From Verrucomicrobiales bacterium (GTDB lineage Bacteria; Verrucomicrobiota; Verrucomicrobiia; Verrucomicrobiales; DEV007): a stretch of 53,600 nucleotides of DNA. The notes under the pieces were generated by a model, which saw only the letters and a program-made list of their open reading frames with translations, was not told the origin of the DNA and did no database searches. The stretch lies in contig JAHEJT010000019.1 of NCBI GenBank assembly GCA_024638765.1, forward strand, positions 1 to 53,600. The letters are read 5' to 3'. How positions within the stretch are numbered: the stretch's first letter is position 1; each line of letters opens with the position of its first letter. The translations under genes and the position numbers were made by a program. Below are positions 1-8,460 of this stretch, piece after piece.

Positions 1-20
1 GTTGAAGGAAATGGGTTCCC

Positions 21-47
21 CGGACCACGCCCTCACGGGCGCGGCTA
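21..47. repeat. REP-like repeat, copy 1
   Basis: The sequence GGACCACGCCCTCACGGGCG followed by CGGCTAC is the reverse complement, with a few changes, of two copies near 47191 and 47319. The core CGCCC-TCAC-GGGCG can fold into a short hairpin. It lies just beyond the stop of the minus-strand hydrolase gene. Copies in distant intergenic regions of one window suggest a dispersed genomic REP family. Confidence 0.6.
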
Positions 48-70
48 CATTGCTTTTTAGTGCCCACGAC

Positions 71-1012
71 CTACTCATGTAACTGTGTCGCCATCTGGTG
101 GATGCGTTTTTCCTCTGCTTCGATCAAGGCGAGGTATTGCTCTGTTTCGGCGGGGAACCAGCGGATTTCGAAATCGCGGTGGTCGCGGCTGCTGGGGACG
201 TGGGTGCGATCGCCGTGGAGAAAGGCCCAGTTGGTGGGACGCCAGTAACGGAACCAGAGGCGGTTTTTTTCGATGATGAGGTTTCGGAGGGGGGCGGGAC
301 CGGGGGTGATCTTGCGCGTGGAGCCAAGCCGGCTCGCGATGGTTTCGGCGACCGCCCGGTGTCCGGCGGGAGTCAGGTTGACTCCATCGGCGGTCAGTGG
401 GGGGTCGCGGCGATCGAGGAAGGGATGGAACACGTCGATGGACACGAAACCGAGATCATTGGCGATTCTTGCGATGGTTTCGGTGTAGGCCTCCGCGTTC
501 TTGTTGCGCCGGGAGAGTTCGCCGGCGGGGAGGTAGGGAAAGGGCTCGAACGGGAATGGGGAGACGAGGATGACGCTGCGGGCGTGGCCGGCAAAGATAT
601 CAAGGAGAGTGCGATAGGCCTTATCGAACTCGCCGAGTTTTTCGAGGCCGTCGAGGGATTCCATCCGGCCGAACCGGGCGATGATAACGGGGTTCTCGAA
701 TTTCGACAGGGTTTCCTCCCAGCTTGGAAAATTGAGGGGACGCTGCTGGCGGTAGACGGTGTCTGCTTCCCAGGCGAGGGTGCGGAACTTCAGTTTGAGG
801 CCGCGGTGGGCGGCGGTGAGGTGAGATTCCAGGTAACCGTGAAATTGGGAGTCCACGGTGTTGGATCCCCCGACGAAGACGACGGTGTCGTTGGGGAGGA
901 AGGGGGAGGGTGGGGGGTTCTCTTGACCGCGGGAGTGGATCGGGATCAGAAGGGCGAGGAGGAGAAGCGTCGGGAGACAGAGTGTGCCGAATCTTTTCCC
1001 GAAGGGGTGCAT
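71..1012 (-). CDS. SGNH/GDSL-like hydrolase, secreted
   Basis: This 313-residue protein starts with a hydrophobic signal sequence (about residues 11-28) and is probably exported. The N-terminal block FVGGSNT (46-52) sits where GDS(L) esterases carry the catalytic serine, so Ser50 is the likely nucleophile. A Block V-like stretch, TADGVNLTPAGH, spans 207-218. The position that normally holds His in a DxxH motif is Asn212, and the GxND block is replaced by FGRMES, so the active site is degenerate or unusual. The C-terminal part (about 235-313) is rich in Trp, Arg and His and resembles the tail of many PVC-phylum SGNH proteins. It follows the sulfatase gene on the same strand with a 94-base gap. 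The family assignment is fairly secure; substrate and activity are unknown. Confidence 0.75.
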   Translation of the reverse strand: MHPFGKRFGTLCLPTLLLLALLIPIHSRGQENPPPSPFLPNDTVVFVGGSNTVDSQFHGYLESHLTAAHRGLKLKFRTLAWEADTVYRQQRPLNFPSWEETLSKFENPVIIARFGRMESLDGLEKLGEFDKAYRTLLDIFAGHARSVILVSPFPFEPFPYLPAGELSRRNKNAEAYTETIARIANDLGFVSIDVFHPFLDRRDPPLTADGVNLTPAGHRAVAETIASRLGSTRKITPGPAPLRNLIIEKNRLWFRYWRPTNWAFLHGDRTHVPSSRDHRDFEIRWFPAETEQYLALIEAEEKRIHQMATQLHE

Positions 1013-1023
1013 GAGAAGTAGTC

Positions 1024-1099
1024 CCGCCGCTCCGCGGCGGTTTGGTTGTTAGCCTGCCTTCGCCATTCTGCTTCGGCACGGCAACGACGAAGCGTTGCC
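1024..1099. other. Two intergenic hairpins
   Basis: Two short perfect inverted repeats lie between the sulfatase and hydrolase genes. CCGCCGC-TCC-GCGGCGG is at 1024-1040. GGCAACG-ACGAAG-CGTTGCC is at 1080-1099. On the minus strand, the direction of the flanking genes, neither is followed by a T-run, so they are not convincing terminators. They could be mRNA processing or stability elements or REP-type remnants. Confidence 0.4.
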
Positions 1100-1106
1100 C
1101 TCCATT

Positions 1107-2579
1107 TTAGAGGAGCTCGGGGTAAATGGATTTGAGATCGAGTTGGTCTCCGGCTTCTTTCTGCAGTTTGAGGAGGGTTTTGAAGAGTTTTTTTGCGGTC
1201 TCCTGATTGGCTTTGTCCTCGAGGAGATTGTTCATTTCGCCGGGATCATTCTTTACGTCGAAGAGGAGGGCGACGGGGACCTGTGGGTAGAGGATGAGCT
1301 TGTGTTTGCCCTGGGTGACGGCGCGCTGGCCGTCGAGGTAGGCGCCGTAAATGGCATTATAAGATCTTTTGGATTCGCCCCTGATGAGGGGGAGGAGGCT
1401 CTTGAACTGGACGTGTGACGGGATGGCGGAGCCGGCGAGTTCGAGGGTGGTGGGCATGATATCCTGGAGATAGACGGGGGCATCGTGTTTTTCGCCGGAG
1501 GGGATATCGGGTCCGGCCACGAGCAGCGGGACGCGGACGCTGTGGTCGAACATATTTTGTTTTCCGAAGAGTCCGTGATGGCCGACGGCGAGGCCGTGAT
1601 CGGCGGAGAAGAAAATGTAAGTGTCCTCTGCCTGGCCGGAAGCTTCGAGGGCATCGAGGATGCGTCCGATCTGGGTGTCCATATGGGTGATGATGGCGTA
1701 ATACTCCTGGCGATGGACTTTGACCGAGTGTTCGGTGCGTGGGAAGGGGGCGAGTTTTTCATCGCGGAGCTTGCGGCCGGATTTCATGTCTTCGTTGTAG
1801 GGGTATTCCGGGATAAATGACTTGGGAATGCCGACGTTCTCGAGTGGGTATTTCCGGACGTAGGCTTCGGGAGATTGCCGGGGATCGTGCGGGGCGTTGA
1901 ACGCGATGTACATGAAGAAGGGGTTCTCGCTCTCTTTGGCGAGGGTCAGGAAATCGAGGGCGTCATCGCCGACGACTTCGCTCCAGTGTTTGCCGCCTTC
2001 CCAGAAGCCGCCGAATTGCGGGTCAAAGGGGCTCCAGGGATCGGGGGAGTCGGGAAGAGGCCGATTGTAACCCTTGTCGGTTTGTTTCGGCATTCCGCCG
2101 CGGACATTGCGGGCGACGGTGAAAGTTTTTTCCGGATCGGCTCTCACGTGCCATTTGCCGGTGAAGTAAGTGTCGTATCCGGCTTTTTCGAGGAGCTGCG
2201 CCCACATGCGGCCTTTCTCCTGGAACTCGGGGACGATATTTTTCGAGGCTTCTTCCGCGTGCCAGAGGAAGAGGCCGGTGTTGAGCATGTTGCGGCTGGC
2301 GACGCAGACGGCGCCACTCCAGGAGCCCATGTTATAGGAGTGGGTGAAGGTGGTGCTGCGCTTGACGAGTCGGTCGAGATTGGGGGTTTCGATTTCGGAG
2401 TTACCGAGGGAGCGAATCGTGTCGAAGCATTGGTCGTCGGCGAAGATGAAGAGGAGGTTGGGCCGGGCCGGCGCGGGGTGCTGCGGCTGCGCCGCCAGGG
2501 GGAGAAGCGGGGCGGTGGTAAGCACAAGGGAGAGTGCGGCGAGGGCGACGGAGAGGCGGTTCAGGAAGGAGCGGTTCAT
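1107..2579 (-). CDS. Secreted sulfatase (arylsulfatase family)
   Basis: This 490-residue sulfatase would hydrolyse sulfate esters, probably from polysaccharides, in the periplasm or outside the cell. An N-terminal signal peptide covers about residues 8-30. The family entry motif PNLLFIFADDQ (40-50) supplies the metal-binding Asp48 and Asp49. The formylglycine site is Cys92 in CVASR, which fits the C-x-[PA]-x-R rule and implies a need for a formylglycine-generating enzyme or anSME elsewhere in the genome. Further family landmarks are FTGKWH and DHGLAVGHHGLFGKQN. Length is normal for the family. The specific substrate cannot be read from the sequence. The nearby sulfotransferases and glycan operon make a link to sulfated glycans attractive, but that is inference. 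Confidence 0.92.
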   Translation of the reverse strand: MNRSFLNRLSVALAALSLVLTTAPLLPLAAQPQHPAPARPNLLFIFADDQCFDTIRSLGNSEIETPNLDRLVKRSTTFTHSYNMGSWSGAVCVASRNMLNTGLFLWHAEEASKNIVPEFQEKGRMWAQLLEKAGYDTYFTGKWHVRADPEKTFTVARNVRGGMPKQTDKGYNRPLPDSPDPWSPFDPQFGGFWEGGKHWSEVVGDDALDFLTLAKESENPFFMYIAFNAPHDPRQSPEAYVRKYPLENVGIPKSFIPEYPYNEDMKSGRKLRDEKLAPFPRTEHSVKVHRQEYYAIITHMDTQIGRILDALEASGQAEDTYIFFSADHGLAVGHHGLFGKQNMFDHSVRVPLLVAGPDIPSGEKHDAPVYLQDIMPTTLELAGSAIPSHVQFKSLLPLIRGESKRSYNAIYGAYLDGQRAVTQGKHKLILYPQVPVALLFDVKNDPGEMNNLLEDKANQETAKKLFKTLLKLQKEAGDQLDLKSIYPELL

Positions 2580-2749
2580 AGTGAGGTAGAGGGAGGTTGC
2601 GGGCTGTGATATTCAGGGTCAGGAGGGAATAACAGCAGAGAGGGGGGGTTCCTTTCAATGAAATCGGGGCGGGGACCGTCTAATAATGGCGGTAAGCCCG
2701 TCCGAGGCCCGCCAAATGGGAAGATTCTGGCCCAGGCGAGTGCTCATCA

Positions 2750-2779
2750 TTGACTAGGGGCAGATAAGGACAATAGTAT
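2750..2779 (+). promoter_or_regulatory. Candidate promoter for panD
   Basis: TTGACT at 2750-2755 is followed after 18 bases by TAGTAT (2774-2779), about 20 bases before the panD start codon. The match to a sigma70-type promoter is moderate. The rest of the gap between 2580 and 2749 shows no recognisable feature. Confidence 0.4.
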
Positions 2780-2799
2780 CAGGTAATTGCTTATTTAGG

Positions 2800-3168
2800 A
2801 TGCGTTGGTTATTAAGATCAAAGATTCATAAGGCCACGGTGACCGAGGCCAATCCCGATTACGTGGGGAGTATCACGATCGACCTGACATTGATCGAGGC
2901 GGCGGGATTGTGGCCCAATGAGAAGGTCCTGGTGGTGAGCAACACCAGCGGGGTGCGGCTGGAGACTTACGTTATCGAGGGGGAAAAGGATGGGGGTGAA
3001 ATCTGCATCAACGGGGCCGCCGCGCATCTCATCAACGAGGGGGAGGAAGTGATCATCATGGGCTTTGAGCTGACCGAGAAGCCAATCTCCCCGAAGGTCG
3101 TCCTGGTGGATTCCGAGAATCGGATCGATCGTCAACTGACGGAAAAACCGCGGACGGTGGTTGCTTGA
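2800..3168 (+). CDS. panD: Aspartate 1-decarboxylase
   Basis: PanD decarboxylates L-aspartate to beta-alanine for pantothenate and CoA synthesis in the cytoplasm. The 122-residue proenzyme has the expected length. The self-cleavage site is Gly23-Ser24 within DYVGSITID, and Ser24 would become the pyruvoyl group. Arg53 and Tyr57 in SGVRLETYV and Asn71 in NGAAAHL match the substrate-binding and processing residues of E. coli PanD (Arg54, Tyr58, Asn72). The start is an ATG with only a weak ribosome binding site. The next gene downstream is an unrelated sulfotransferase 179 bases away, and no other pantothenate gene is seen here. Confidence 0.96.
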   Translation: MRWLLRSKIHKATVTEANPDYVGSITIDLTLIEAAGLWPNEKVLVVSNTSGVRLETYVIEGEKDGGEICINGAAAHLINEGEEVIIMGFELTEKPISPKVVLVDSENRIDRQLTEKPRTVVA

Positions 3169-3347
3169 CCGGTTGCCGGGGTTCGTGCGCCCGGAGACCC
3201 GATTGACGGTGCGGGATCGGATTGCTATGCTTTGCAGATGGCGCCATTGTGCGTTTTCAGATCTGGAAGAAGTCCTGCGAAGGCTCTCGATGCGCTTTTG
3301 ATTTCTCGATGGGGAGAGAGGGGAGTCAGGGAGGGCGAAGTTCACCT

Positions 3348-4076
3348 ATGAGCGCAGGTCCGTTTGCGATTCTCATTATGGGCCGGACGGGCAGCACGCT
3401 CCTGACCGAGGCTTTGGACTCGCATCCAAGGGTCGTGTGCGCCGGGGAGTGGCTGACAGGTGTTGGGCGGAAGAAGGGGGCCAAGCGTCAGATCATCGAG
3501 GCTCGGTCCTACCTCAAGCATCGTCCGAGCGACGATTGCTCGGCCTGGGGATTCAAACTCAAGCTCAGTGATGTCAAGGATCGAGGTGCCTTTGCCGATG
3601 TCTTGCGAGATTCCGGCGCCTCGATTATCCATCTCGAACGGAAAAACCGCATCAAGCAGGTTGTCTCGATGTTCAACGCGGCTCGGCTCCATGCGGCAAC
3701 CGCTGACTGGAACCTGTATGATCCCGGGGCACGTCCGGGGATGTTCCGGATAGATCCGGTGGAGTTCCGCGAGGCCCTCGCACAGGTCGAGAGGGGCTGC
3801 ACCGCCCTGCGGGAGTATGTCGCCGCGCTCGGGCTGCCCTCGTTGTATATCGTCTACGAGGAACTGCTGGAGGATCCGAGCGCCGTTTTCGTTCGCGCCT
3901 TCTCGTTCCTCGGGGTGCCGCCGGCGGATGCCAAAGGTAAGGCGGTCAAGAACACCGACGATGACCTGCGGAAGGTCCTGGAGAACTTCGAGGAACTTCG
4001 AGAGAGCGTCGCCGGGTCTCCCTACGTGTCGATGTTCGATGAGGTCGTGCGGACAGAATCAGATCCGGGTTCATAG
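3348..4076 (+). CDS. Sulfotransferase family protein
   Basis: This 242-residue protein carries a PAPS 5'-phosphosulfate-binding loop near its N-terminus, ILIMGRTGSTLLTEAL (9-24). Further on, HLERKNRIKQVVSM resembles the 3'-phosphate-binding segment of sulfotransferases such as Stf0. Such enzymes move sulfate from PAPS to a carbohydrate or lipid hydroxyl. I chose the ATG at 3348 because it places the loop ten residues from the N-terminus, as in relatives; the frame is open upstream to 3222, and ATG 3309 is an alternative. It is on the plus strand and converges on the glycan operon, so it is probably separately transcribed. With the second sulfotransferase at 11729 it suggests a sulfated surface glycan. 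The acceptor is unknown. Confidence 0.8.
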   Translation: MSAGPFAILIMGRTGSTLLTEALDSHPRVVCAGEWLTGVGRKKGAKRQIIEARSYLKHRPSDDCSAWGFKLKLSDVKDRGAFADVLRDSGASIIHLERKNRIKQVVSMFNAARLHAATADWNLYDPGARPGMFRIDPVEFREALAQVERGCTALREYVAALGLPSLYIVYEELLEDPSAVFVRAFSFLGVPPADAKGKAVKNTDDDLRKVLENFEELRESVAGSPYVSMFDEVVRTESDPGS

Positions 4077-4127
4077 ATTTGCCGCAACAACCACACCTGG
4101 TTCACAGTCCGGTGGTGGGACCAGGGT

Positions 4128-5276
4128 CTAAATGCCCAATTCCTTGAGAAACCTGCCGATCACTTTGTCGGTCGACAGGTGTTCCTCTGCGAGTTCGCGC
4201 GCCCATTTCACGTGCTGCCGATAATCGGCGTTGATCGAGGCAATGGCCTCGGCGGCTTCGCTGGCATTGTTGACTGCAAACAGTCCTCGTCCACAGGGCA
4301 AGTGCTTGGAGAATCCGGTGTGTTGGAGAACGACGGGTTTGCCATAGCTGAGAAAATAACCTGGCGTGTCCCCGAACCAGCCGCACTGTGTTTGGACAAA
4401 AGCATTCTTGGCCACGGCAAATTGCCCCTTGGATGCGGCCACGTAATTGCGATAGGAATCCACCGATACAGTGAGAGCCTCGGCATCTCTCACCCGCCAA
4501 CCATGTCTTGAAAGTCGTTCTCTAGGCACCTTACCCTTGCGACCGGATACGGCGACCTCGATCGGCTCATCCAGCAAACCGGGTAACTCGATAAACCTTT
4601 CAAATTCGACATCTTTTTGGCCATAGGTCTTGCCCTGATACGTTACGGGCTTGTGTGATTGCCAACTCATCACGGTGGTGAAGATCCCCTCCTGATTGAC
4701 TTCTTGGGTCACACCATCCTCGAGGAGAACGGGGGTGATGACATGGTGCCAGGCGACACCGGCCGTGGGCGCGGTAGACGCTGTGGTGCCGATGTTGAGG
4801 CCATCGGTAAAAAAATAGTCGTAGTCCCTGATTTTTTCCCCGGACTCCAAGAGCCTCATCAGCTTGACGTGGAACCAACCGGGTTCGCCATCCAGGAAAA
4901 CGCGTGTGGGGACCTCAGAAGCTCTGTCGAAAAAGTGTCCCCATTCGAAATCAACGAACACATCCGCTGACTTGAATACTTCATCCAACTGTTTCTTTGA
5001 AAGGCCGTGATACGTGTCTTGCTCGTCGATGTAACACCAGTTGTTCTCAAGGTCGTATCTTTTGAGGAGAGAATTGATGACCGAAACACCATACGAGCAG
5101 TCGCTTGTCATGATTTTTCGCGAGGCGTCATAACAGGAATTCTCCCATTCGCTGTCTTCCACCAGATAGACGTCATGCCCCAGCCGTTTCATCCCCACCA
5201 GCCAGGTCAGGATCCACTGGTTCAGACCTCCCATCGGGTAGCGGACCATGATCGCGTTAACGATGATACGTGCCAT
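4128..5276 (-). CDS. Glycosyltransferase-like protein, paralogue 1 of 4
   Basis: A 382-residue cytoplasmic protein that looks like a two-domain GT-B glycosyltransferase. It starts MARIIVNAIMVRYPMGG, followed by a GLxxLGHDVYLVEDS-type segment (28-42). Landmarks shared with the three paralogues at 8461, 9638 and 12641 are an ST/AP segment near 167-172, TYGQKD (217-222), SYRNYV (274-279), GWF (299-301) and GKPVVLQHTGFS (312-323). The last resembles the sugar-nucleotide-binding region of CgeB-type and family 1/4 transferases. It is probably the last gene of the operon, 75 bases after the deacetylase-like gene. Donor and acceptor are unknown; a non-catalytic role cannot be excluded. Confidence 0.7.
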   Translation of the reverse strand: MARIIVNAIMVRYPMGGLNQWILTWLVGMKRLGHDVYLVEDSEWENSCYDASRKIMTSDCSYGVSVINSLLKRYDLENNWCYIDEQDTYHGLSKKQLDEVFKSADVFVDFEWGHFFDRASEVPTRVFLDGEPGWFHVKLMRLLESGEKIRDYDYFFTDGLNIGTTASTAPTAGVAWHHVITPVLLEDGVTQEVNQEGIFTTVMSWQSHKPVTYQGKTYGQKDVEFERFIELPGLLDEPIEVAVSGRKGKVPRERLSRHGWRVRDAEALTVSVDSYRNYVAASKGQFAVAKNAFVQTQCGWFGDTPGYFLSYGKPVVLQHTGFSKHLPCGRGLFAVNNASEAAEAIASINADYRQHVKWARELAEEHLSTDKVIGRFLKELGI

Positions 5277-5351
5277 TCTTGAACCCTGTTATGGATTGGA
5301 GAGGTTTTTGGAATCGGTGTGGCATTTGCATGTCGTGGCGGTAATCCATGG

Positions 5352-7118
5352 TCAGATCCTCAAGAGCAAGCGGGCTTGGTGAGGATCGACGGATTCGACG
5401 GGGGCGGAGAAGGACGATTCGCGGGTGACGACGGTAACCGATGCGGGCGGCGGTTCCAAGGAAGTCGTGAAACGAATATCGAGTGGAACGGGGGATTGAA
5501 GCGACGCTTCTTCATGCACAGTCAGCTGCAGCTCACCGCGAGTTTCCCTCAAGCTTAAGGTCTTGCCGAGGGCTGACGCAAGATGCCGATAGTCGACAAA
5601 TCGCCGGGCGCCCGCGTTTTGCCAGGCGTCCAGCCACCGGGTCATCCAATCGACACCCTCGAGTGAGAGTTCGCGGTCGTGGAAGTAGCCGATCACCGGC
5701 AGTCCTGAAGTAAACCATTTGCCGTCAAGCTCGTTAAGATAGGGGGCACAGACATGCTGATTCCAGCAGAAGCGATCGTCGTGGCGGATCGCCAGGTAAT
5801 AGCTTCCGATCAGCCGCAGTCCCGCATCGAGCGCCGTGGAGAGCGTCTCGTCCGTAAATTGCTCGCCGGGACAAATGAGTGTCGTCGGCCGGGACCCAAA
5901 ATAGTCCTCGATAGTAATCAAGCCCCTCGTGATCGGATGGTCGGAGAGGGTCAGTTTTGCGAGGAACGGTTGCGCGCTTTTTCCCAGTTCTCGATACCAG
6001 TCCTCCGATTCAAAGCGATCGTCGGCACGGAGCCAGGCATCGATATCCGGATGGATATGGGTAAAGCCATGGAGTTCGATGGTGACAAGCCCGGATTCCT
6101 GCAAGCGGCGAAGGCCGCGGTATTCCGCCTGGTAATCGAAAATCGTTCCGGGGCGATGCCCGGCTTTGTCGTGATAACAGACCTCGGGGGAGGGGTGAAT
6201 CGTGCCTGCCTTTCGAGGGACGGCATGGCCGTTCACTTGGAGATCTCCTCGCCTGGAGTTCCCGTCGTCAACCCAGCCCGAGATGTATCCGGTGGAAAGG
6301 CATGCATCGCGGCGCGCCAGGTCGTCTCCGACCTGCGCCCAGTCCGCCTCGGTCAATTTTGGATAGGACCAGGAGCGACTGTAAACGTTCTGGGCCCCTC
6401 CGGGATCGTCCATGCGAAGAACCATGGTATTGTCCCAGTCAAACCAAGCGACTGGCTCCGGGGATTCAAATATCAACAGATGTTTGAGCAGGGCTGTGAC
6501 GCACCCGTCCTGGTCGCGGGCTTCGCTGGGGTGGAAACCCAAGGTGACAATCAGACTTTTTCCCAGGGGTTTTGCGGCAATCAGCGGCGTTCCATTTAAT
6601 GTGGCCAGGGTCCGGGTCCCGGGCGCAGGCCGTAGCGCTGTCGCTTTCAGGCTGTTGCGGCAATGCCACGCGGTTTTGGGACCGGGGCCGTCCCAACGCA
6701 ATTCCTTGCCTTCAATCGGGTTCAGTTTGCCGCTAACACCCTGGAGTTTCTCCAGGGGCGAACCAGGCTTGGAGCTTTGGGCCACGAAAGTCATGGGGTG
6801 ATCGGTCAATTTTGAAGCGATCAAGGCGGCGTCCTCCGTCGTGAGACCGTCGGGACCGGCGGATAGAATGAGGCAGCGGTAATCGACGTTCATCGCGGAT
6901 CGAAGCTCATCCTGCGATGCCTGCACGAGTCTGACGCCCCACCCCAGCGTGCGTGCCAGCGTCAACCAATCCAGGCTCTCGCGTTCTTCTGGAGCTAGCC
7001 AGCTTCCGGATCCCCAAGTCCGCTCACGAAGCGGGAGTTGCGATGCCGCTGAAATGATAAGAAGCGAGGGATGAGGCGGTGACATCGCTTTCAACAAAGT
7101 TGCCGGGTTACTGGACAT
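5352..7118 (-). CDS. Polysaccharide deacetylase-like protein
   Basis: A 588-residue protein with no obvious signal peptide. The first 220 residues look like a Rossmann-like or glutamine-amidotransferase-like fold with no clear active site. The second part contains LRMDDPG (234-240) and ELHGFTHIHPD (348-358). These resemble the Asp-Asp and His-xxx-His metal-binding motifs of NodB-type carbohydrate esterases. Such enzymes remove acetyl groups from N-acetylated sugars, which would fit a modification step in the glycan pathway. The ATG at 7118 overlaps the end of the preceding glycosyltransferase gene by 11 bases, supporting translational coupling; an in-frame ATG at 7085 is an alternative. The activity assignment rests on these two motifs. 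Confidence 0.6.
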   Translation of the reverse strand: MSSNPATLLKAMSPPHPSLLIISAASQLPLRERTWGSGSWLAPEERESLDWLTLARTLGWGVRLVQASQDELRSAMNVDYRCLILSAGPDGLTTEDAALIASKLTDHPMTFVAQSSKPGSPLEKLQGVSGKLNPIEGKELRWDGPGPKTAWHCRNSLKATALRPAPGTRTLATLNGTPLIAAKPLGKSLIVTLGFHPSEARDQDGCVTALLKHLLIFESPEPVAWFDWDNTMVLRMDDPGGAQNVYSRSWSYPKLTEADWAQVGDDLARRDACLSTGYISGWVDDGNSRRGDLQVNGHAVPRKAGTIHPSPEVCYHDKAGHRPGTIFDYQAEYRGLRRLQESGLVTIELHGFTHIHPDIDAWLRADDRFESEDWYRELGKSAQPFLAKLTLSDHPITRGLITIEDYFGSRPTTLICPGEQFTDETLSTALDAGLRLIGSYYLAIRHDDRFCWNQHVCAPYLNELDGKWFTSGLPVIGYFHDRELSLEGVDWMTRWLDAWQNAGARRFVDYRHLASALGKTLSLRETRGELQLTVHEEASLQSPVPLDIRFTTSLEPPPASVTVVTRESSFSAPVESVDPHQARLLLRI

Positions 7119-8436
7119 CCTCGACGTTAAGATTGAGAATGGGGGATTCTTTTCGGTCCGGAAAAAAGCAGGATCTCAACTGGCGCGCGACCGCCTGGGG
7201 AGAAAGGTGGTTTACGGCAGTCGTCCGCGCCAGGGCGCGCATGGACCGGACGGTGGCCTCGTTGTCGACGACGAACTCAAGGGCGGCTGCAAGCTCCTCG
7301 TCGTTCCCGGGTTGCACCAACCAACCGGTTTTGCCGGGTTCGACGAGCTCGGCGATCCCTTCCAGGTCGGAGGCGAGAATCGGTGTGCCGCATGCCATGG
7401 CCTCACCGACGACGGTGGGAAACCCCTCCTTGATGGAAGGGAGCAAGAGGCACTCGGCACTGTTATAGAGAAGGGCCTTTTCGCGGGCGCTGTCGATCCA
7501 CCCGAGAAAACGGACGTGATCGGGCGCCAGATCCGCCGCCAGCTGCTCCAGGGCTTTCTCATCGGGACCGGAACCGCCGATCAAGAGATCGACATCCTTG
7601 TGTTTGCGAAGTGTGCGCGAGAAACTCTCGACGATGGCGCTGATTCGCTTTACGGGATCATCGAGTCGGCCGACGAAGAGGAGGTATCTCCTGTCCGGGC
7701 TGAGCGCCAATTCCATGCACGCCTCGGTTCGCTCCAAGGGCTTGAAAATCTCCGTATCAATCGGTGTGAGGACGACTTTCAATCGTTCCCGCGGAACGTG
7801 GTAGCGGGTCGATAGCATTTCCGCTTCGGCCTTGCTGGAAACCACCAGCATCTTGGCGCGTGGAATGGTCCAATGCTTGGCCCATCGTCCGACGTATCCT
7901 GCCGGCCGGCTGCCTGCATGGTAAGCGAAGAGAGGAATCTTCAGCCAACGCGCCATCAGCACCAGCACGTCGTAGCGGCCCGACGCATAGTCTTGCACGA
8001 AGATGCAATCCGGCCGATCGCTCAAGAGGGTCTTGAGGAAGGGGCCCGAAAGCAGCGCAACATAAGAGGCCATGGTCGCATACACGCGATAGAACCGGCG
8101 CCAGCGCCAGGCGGGTCTTGGAAGGTAGAAAAGATTCCATAAACAGCGATGCAGAAATGATGAACGAAAAAACTTCACCTTGCATCCAACGACTTCATGC
8201 GTCGCTTCCTCGAGCTGGGGCTTCAGGGAAAACGCGTACCAGGTGACGTCTCCAATTTCATTCTGCAGGACGGAGAGGAAAGCGTGATTCCCGGAAGCAG
8301 CCCAGCTGGTGGCGAAGGAATGTTGATCCACTCCATACTTTGGATAGAAATCCTCGAAGACATCGGGATAGTCGAAGAAAGCGATCGTGGGGCGATTCCG
8401 ACGCGGTGGTTTGGCTTTGGATCTTGAGAAGAGCAT
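7108..8436 (-). CDS. Family 4 glycosyltransferase
   Basis: A 442-residue GT-B glycosyltransferase acting on the cytoplasmic face of the membrane. The C-terminal domain has the classic features: YLLFVGRLDDPVKR (251-264), GGSGPDE (287-293) and the EX7E motif from Glu337 to Glu345 in EGFPTVVGEAMACGTP, followed by SDLEGIAELV. The N-terminal acceptor domain is more diverged and has a basic segment near residues 108-116. It lies 24 bases after paralogue 2 and overlaps the deacetylase-like gene, so it is in the same operon. Family membership is secure; donor sugar and linkage are not predictable. Confidence 0.9.
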   Translation of the reverse strand: MLFSRSKAKPPRRNRPTIAFFDYPDVFEDFYPKYGVDQHSFATSWAASGNHAFLSVLQNEIGDVTWYAFSLKPQLEEATHEVVGCKVKFFRSSFLHRCLWNLFYLPRPAWRWRRFYRVYATMASYVALLSGPFLKTLLSDRPDCIFVQDYASGRYDVLVLMARWLKIPLFAYHAGSRPAGYVGRWAKHWTIPRAKMLVVSSKAEAEMLSTRYHVPRERLKVVLTPIDTEIFKPLERTEACMELALSPDRRYLLFVGRLDDPVKRISAIVESFSRTLRKHKDVDLLIGGSGPDEKALEQLAADLAPDHVRFLGWIDSAREKALLYNSAECLLLPSIKEGFPTVVGEAMACGTPILASDLEGIAELVEPGKTGWLVQPGNDEELAAALEFVVDNEATVRSMRALARTTAVNHLSPQAVARQLRSCFFPDRKESPILNLNVEDVQ

Positions 8437-8460
8437 TTTGTCTGTCGAAACAGTCTGAAT

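Noticed and set aside
1024..1050. GC-rich hairpin plus T-rich tail as a plus-strand terminator
   Set aside because: There is no plus-strand gene ending upstream of it; on the minus strand, where the genes lie, it lacks a T-run.
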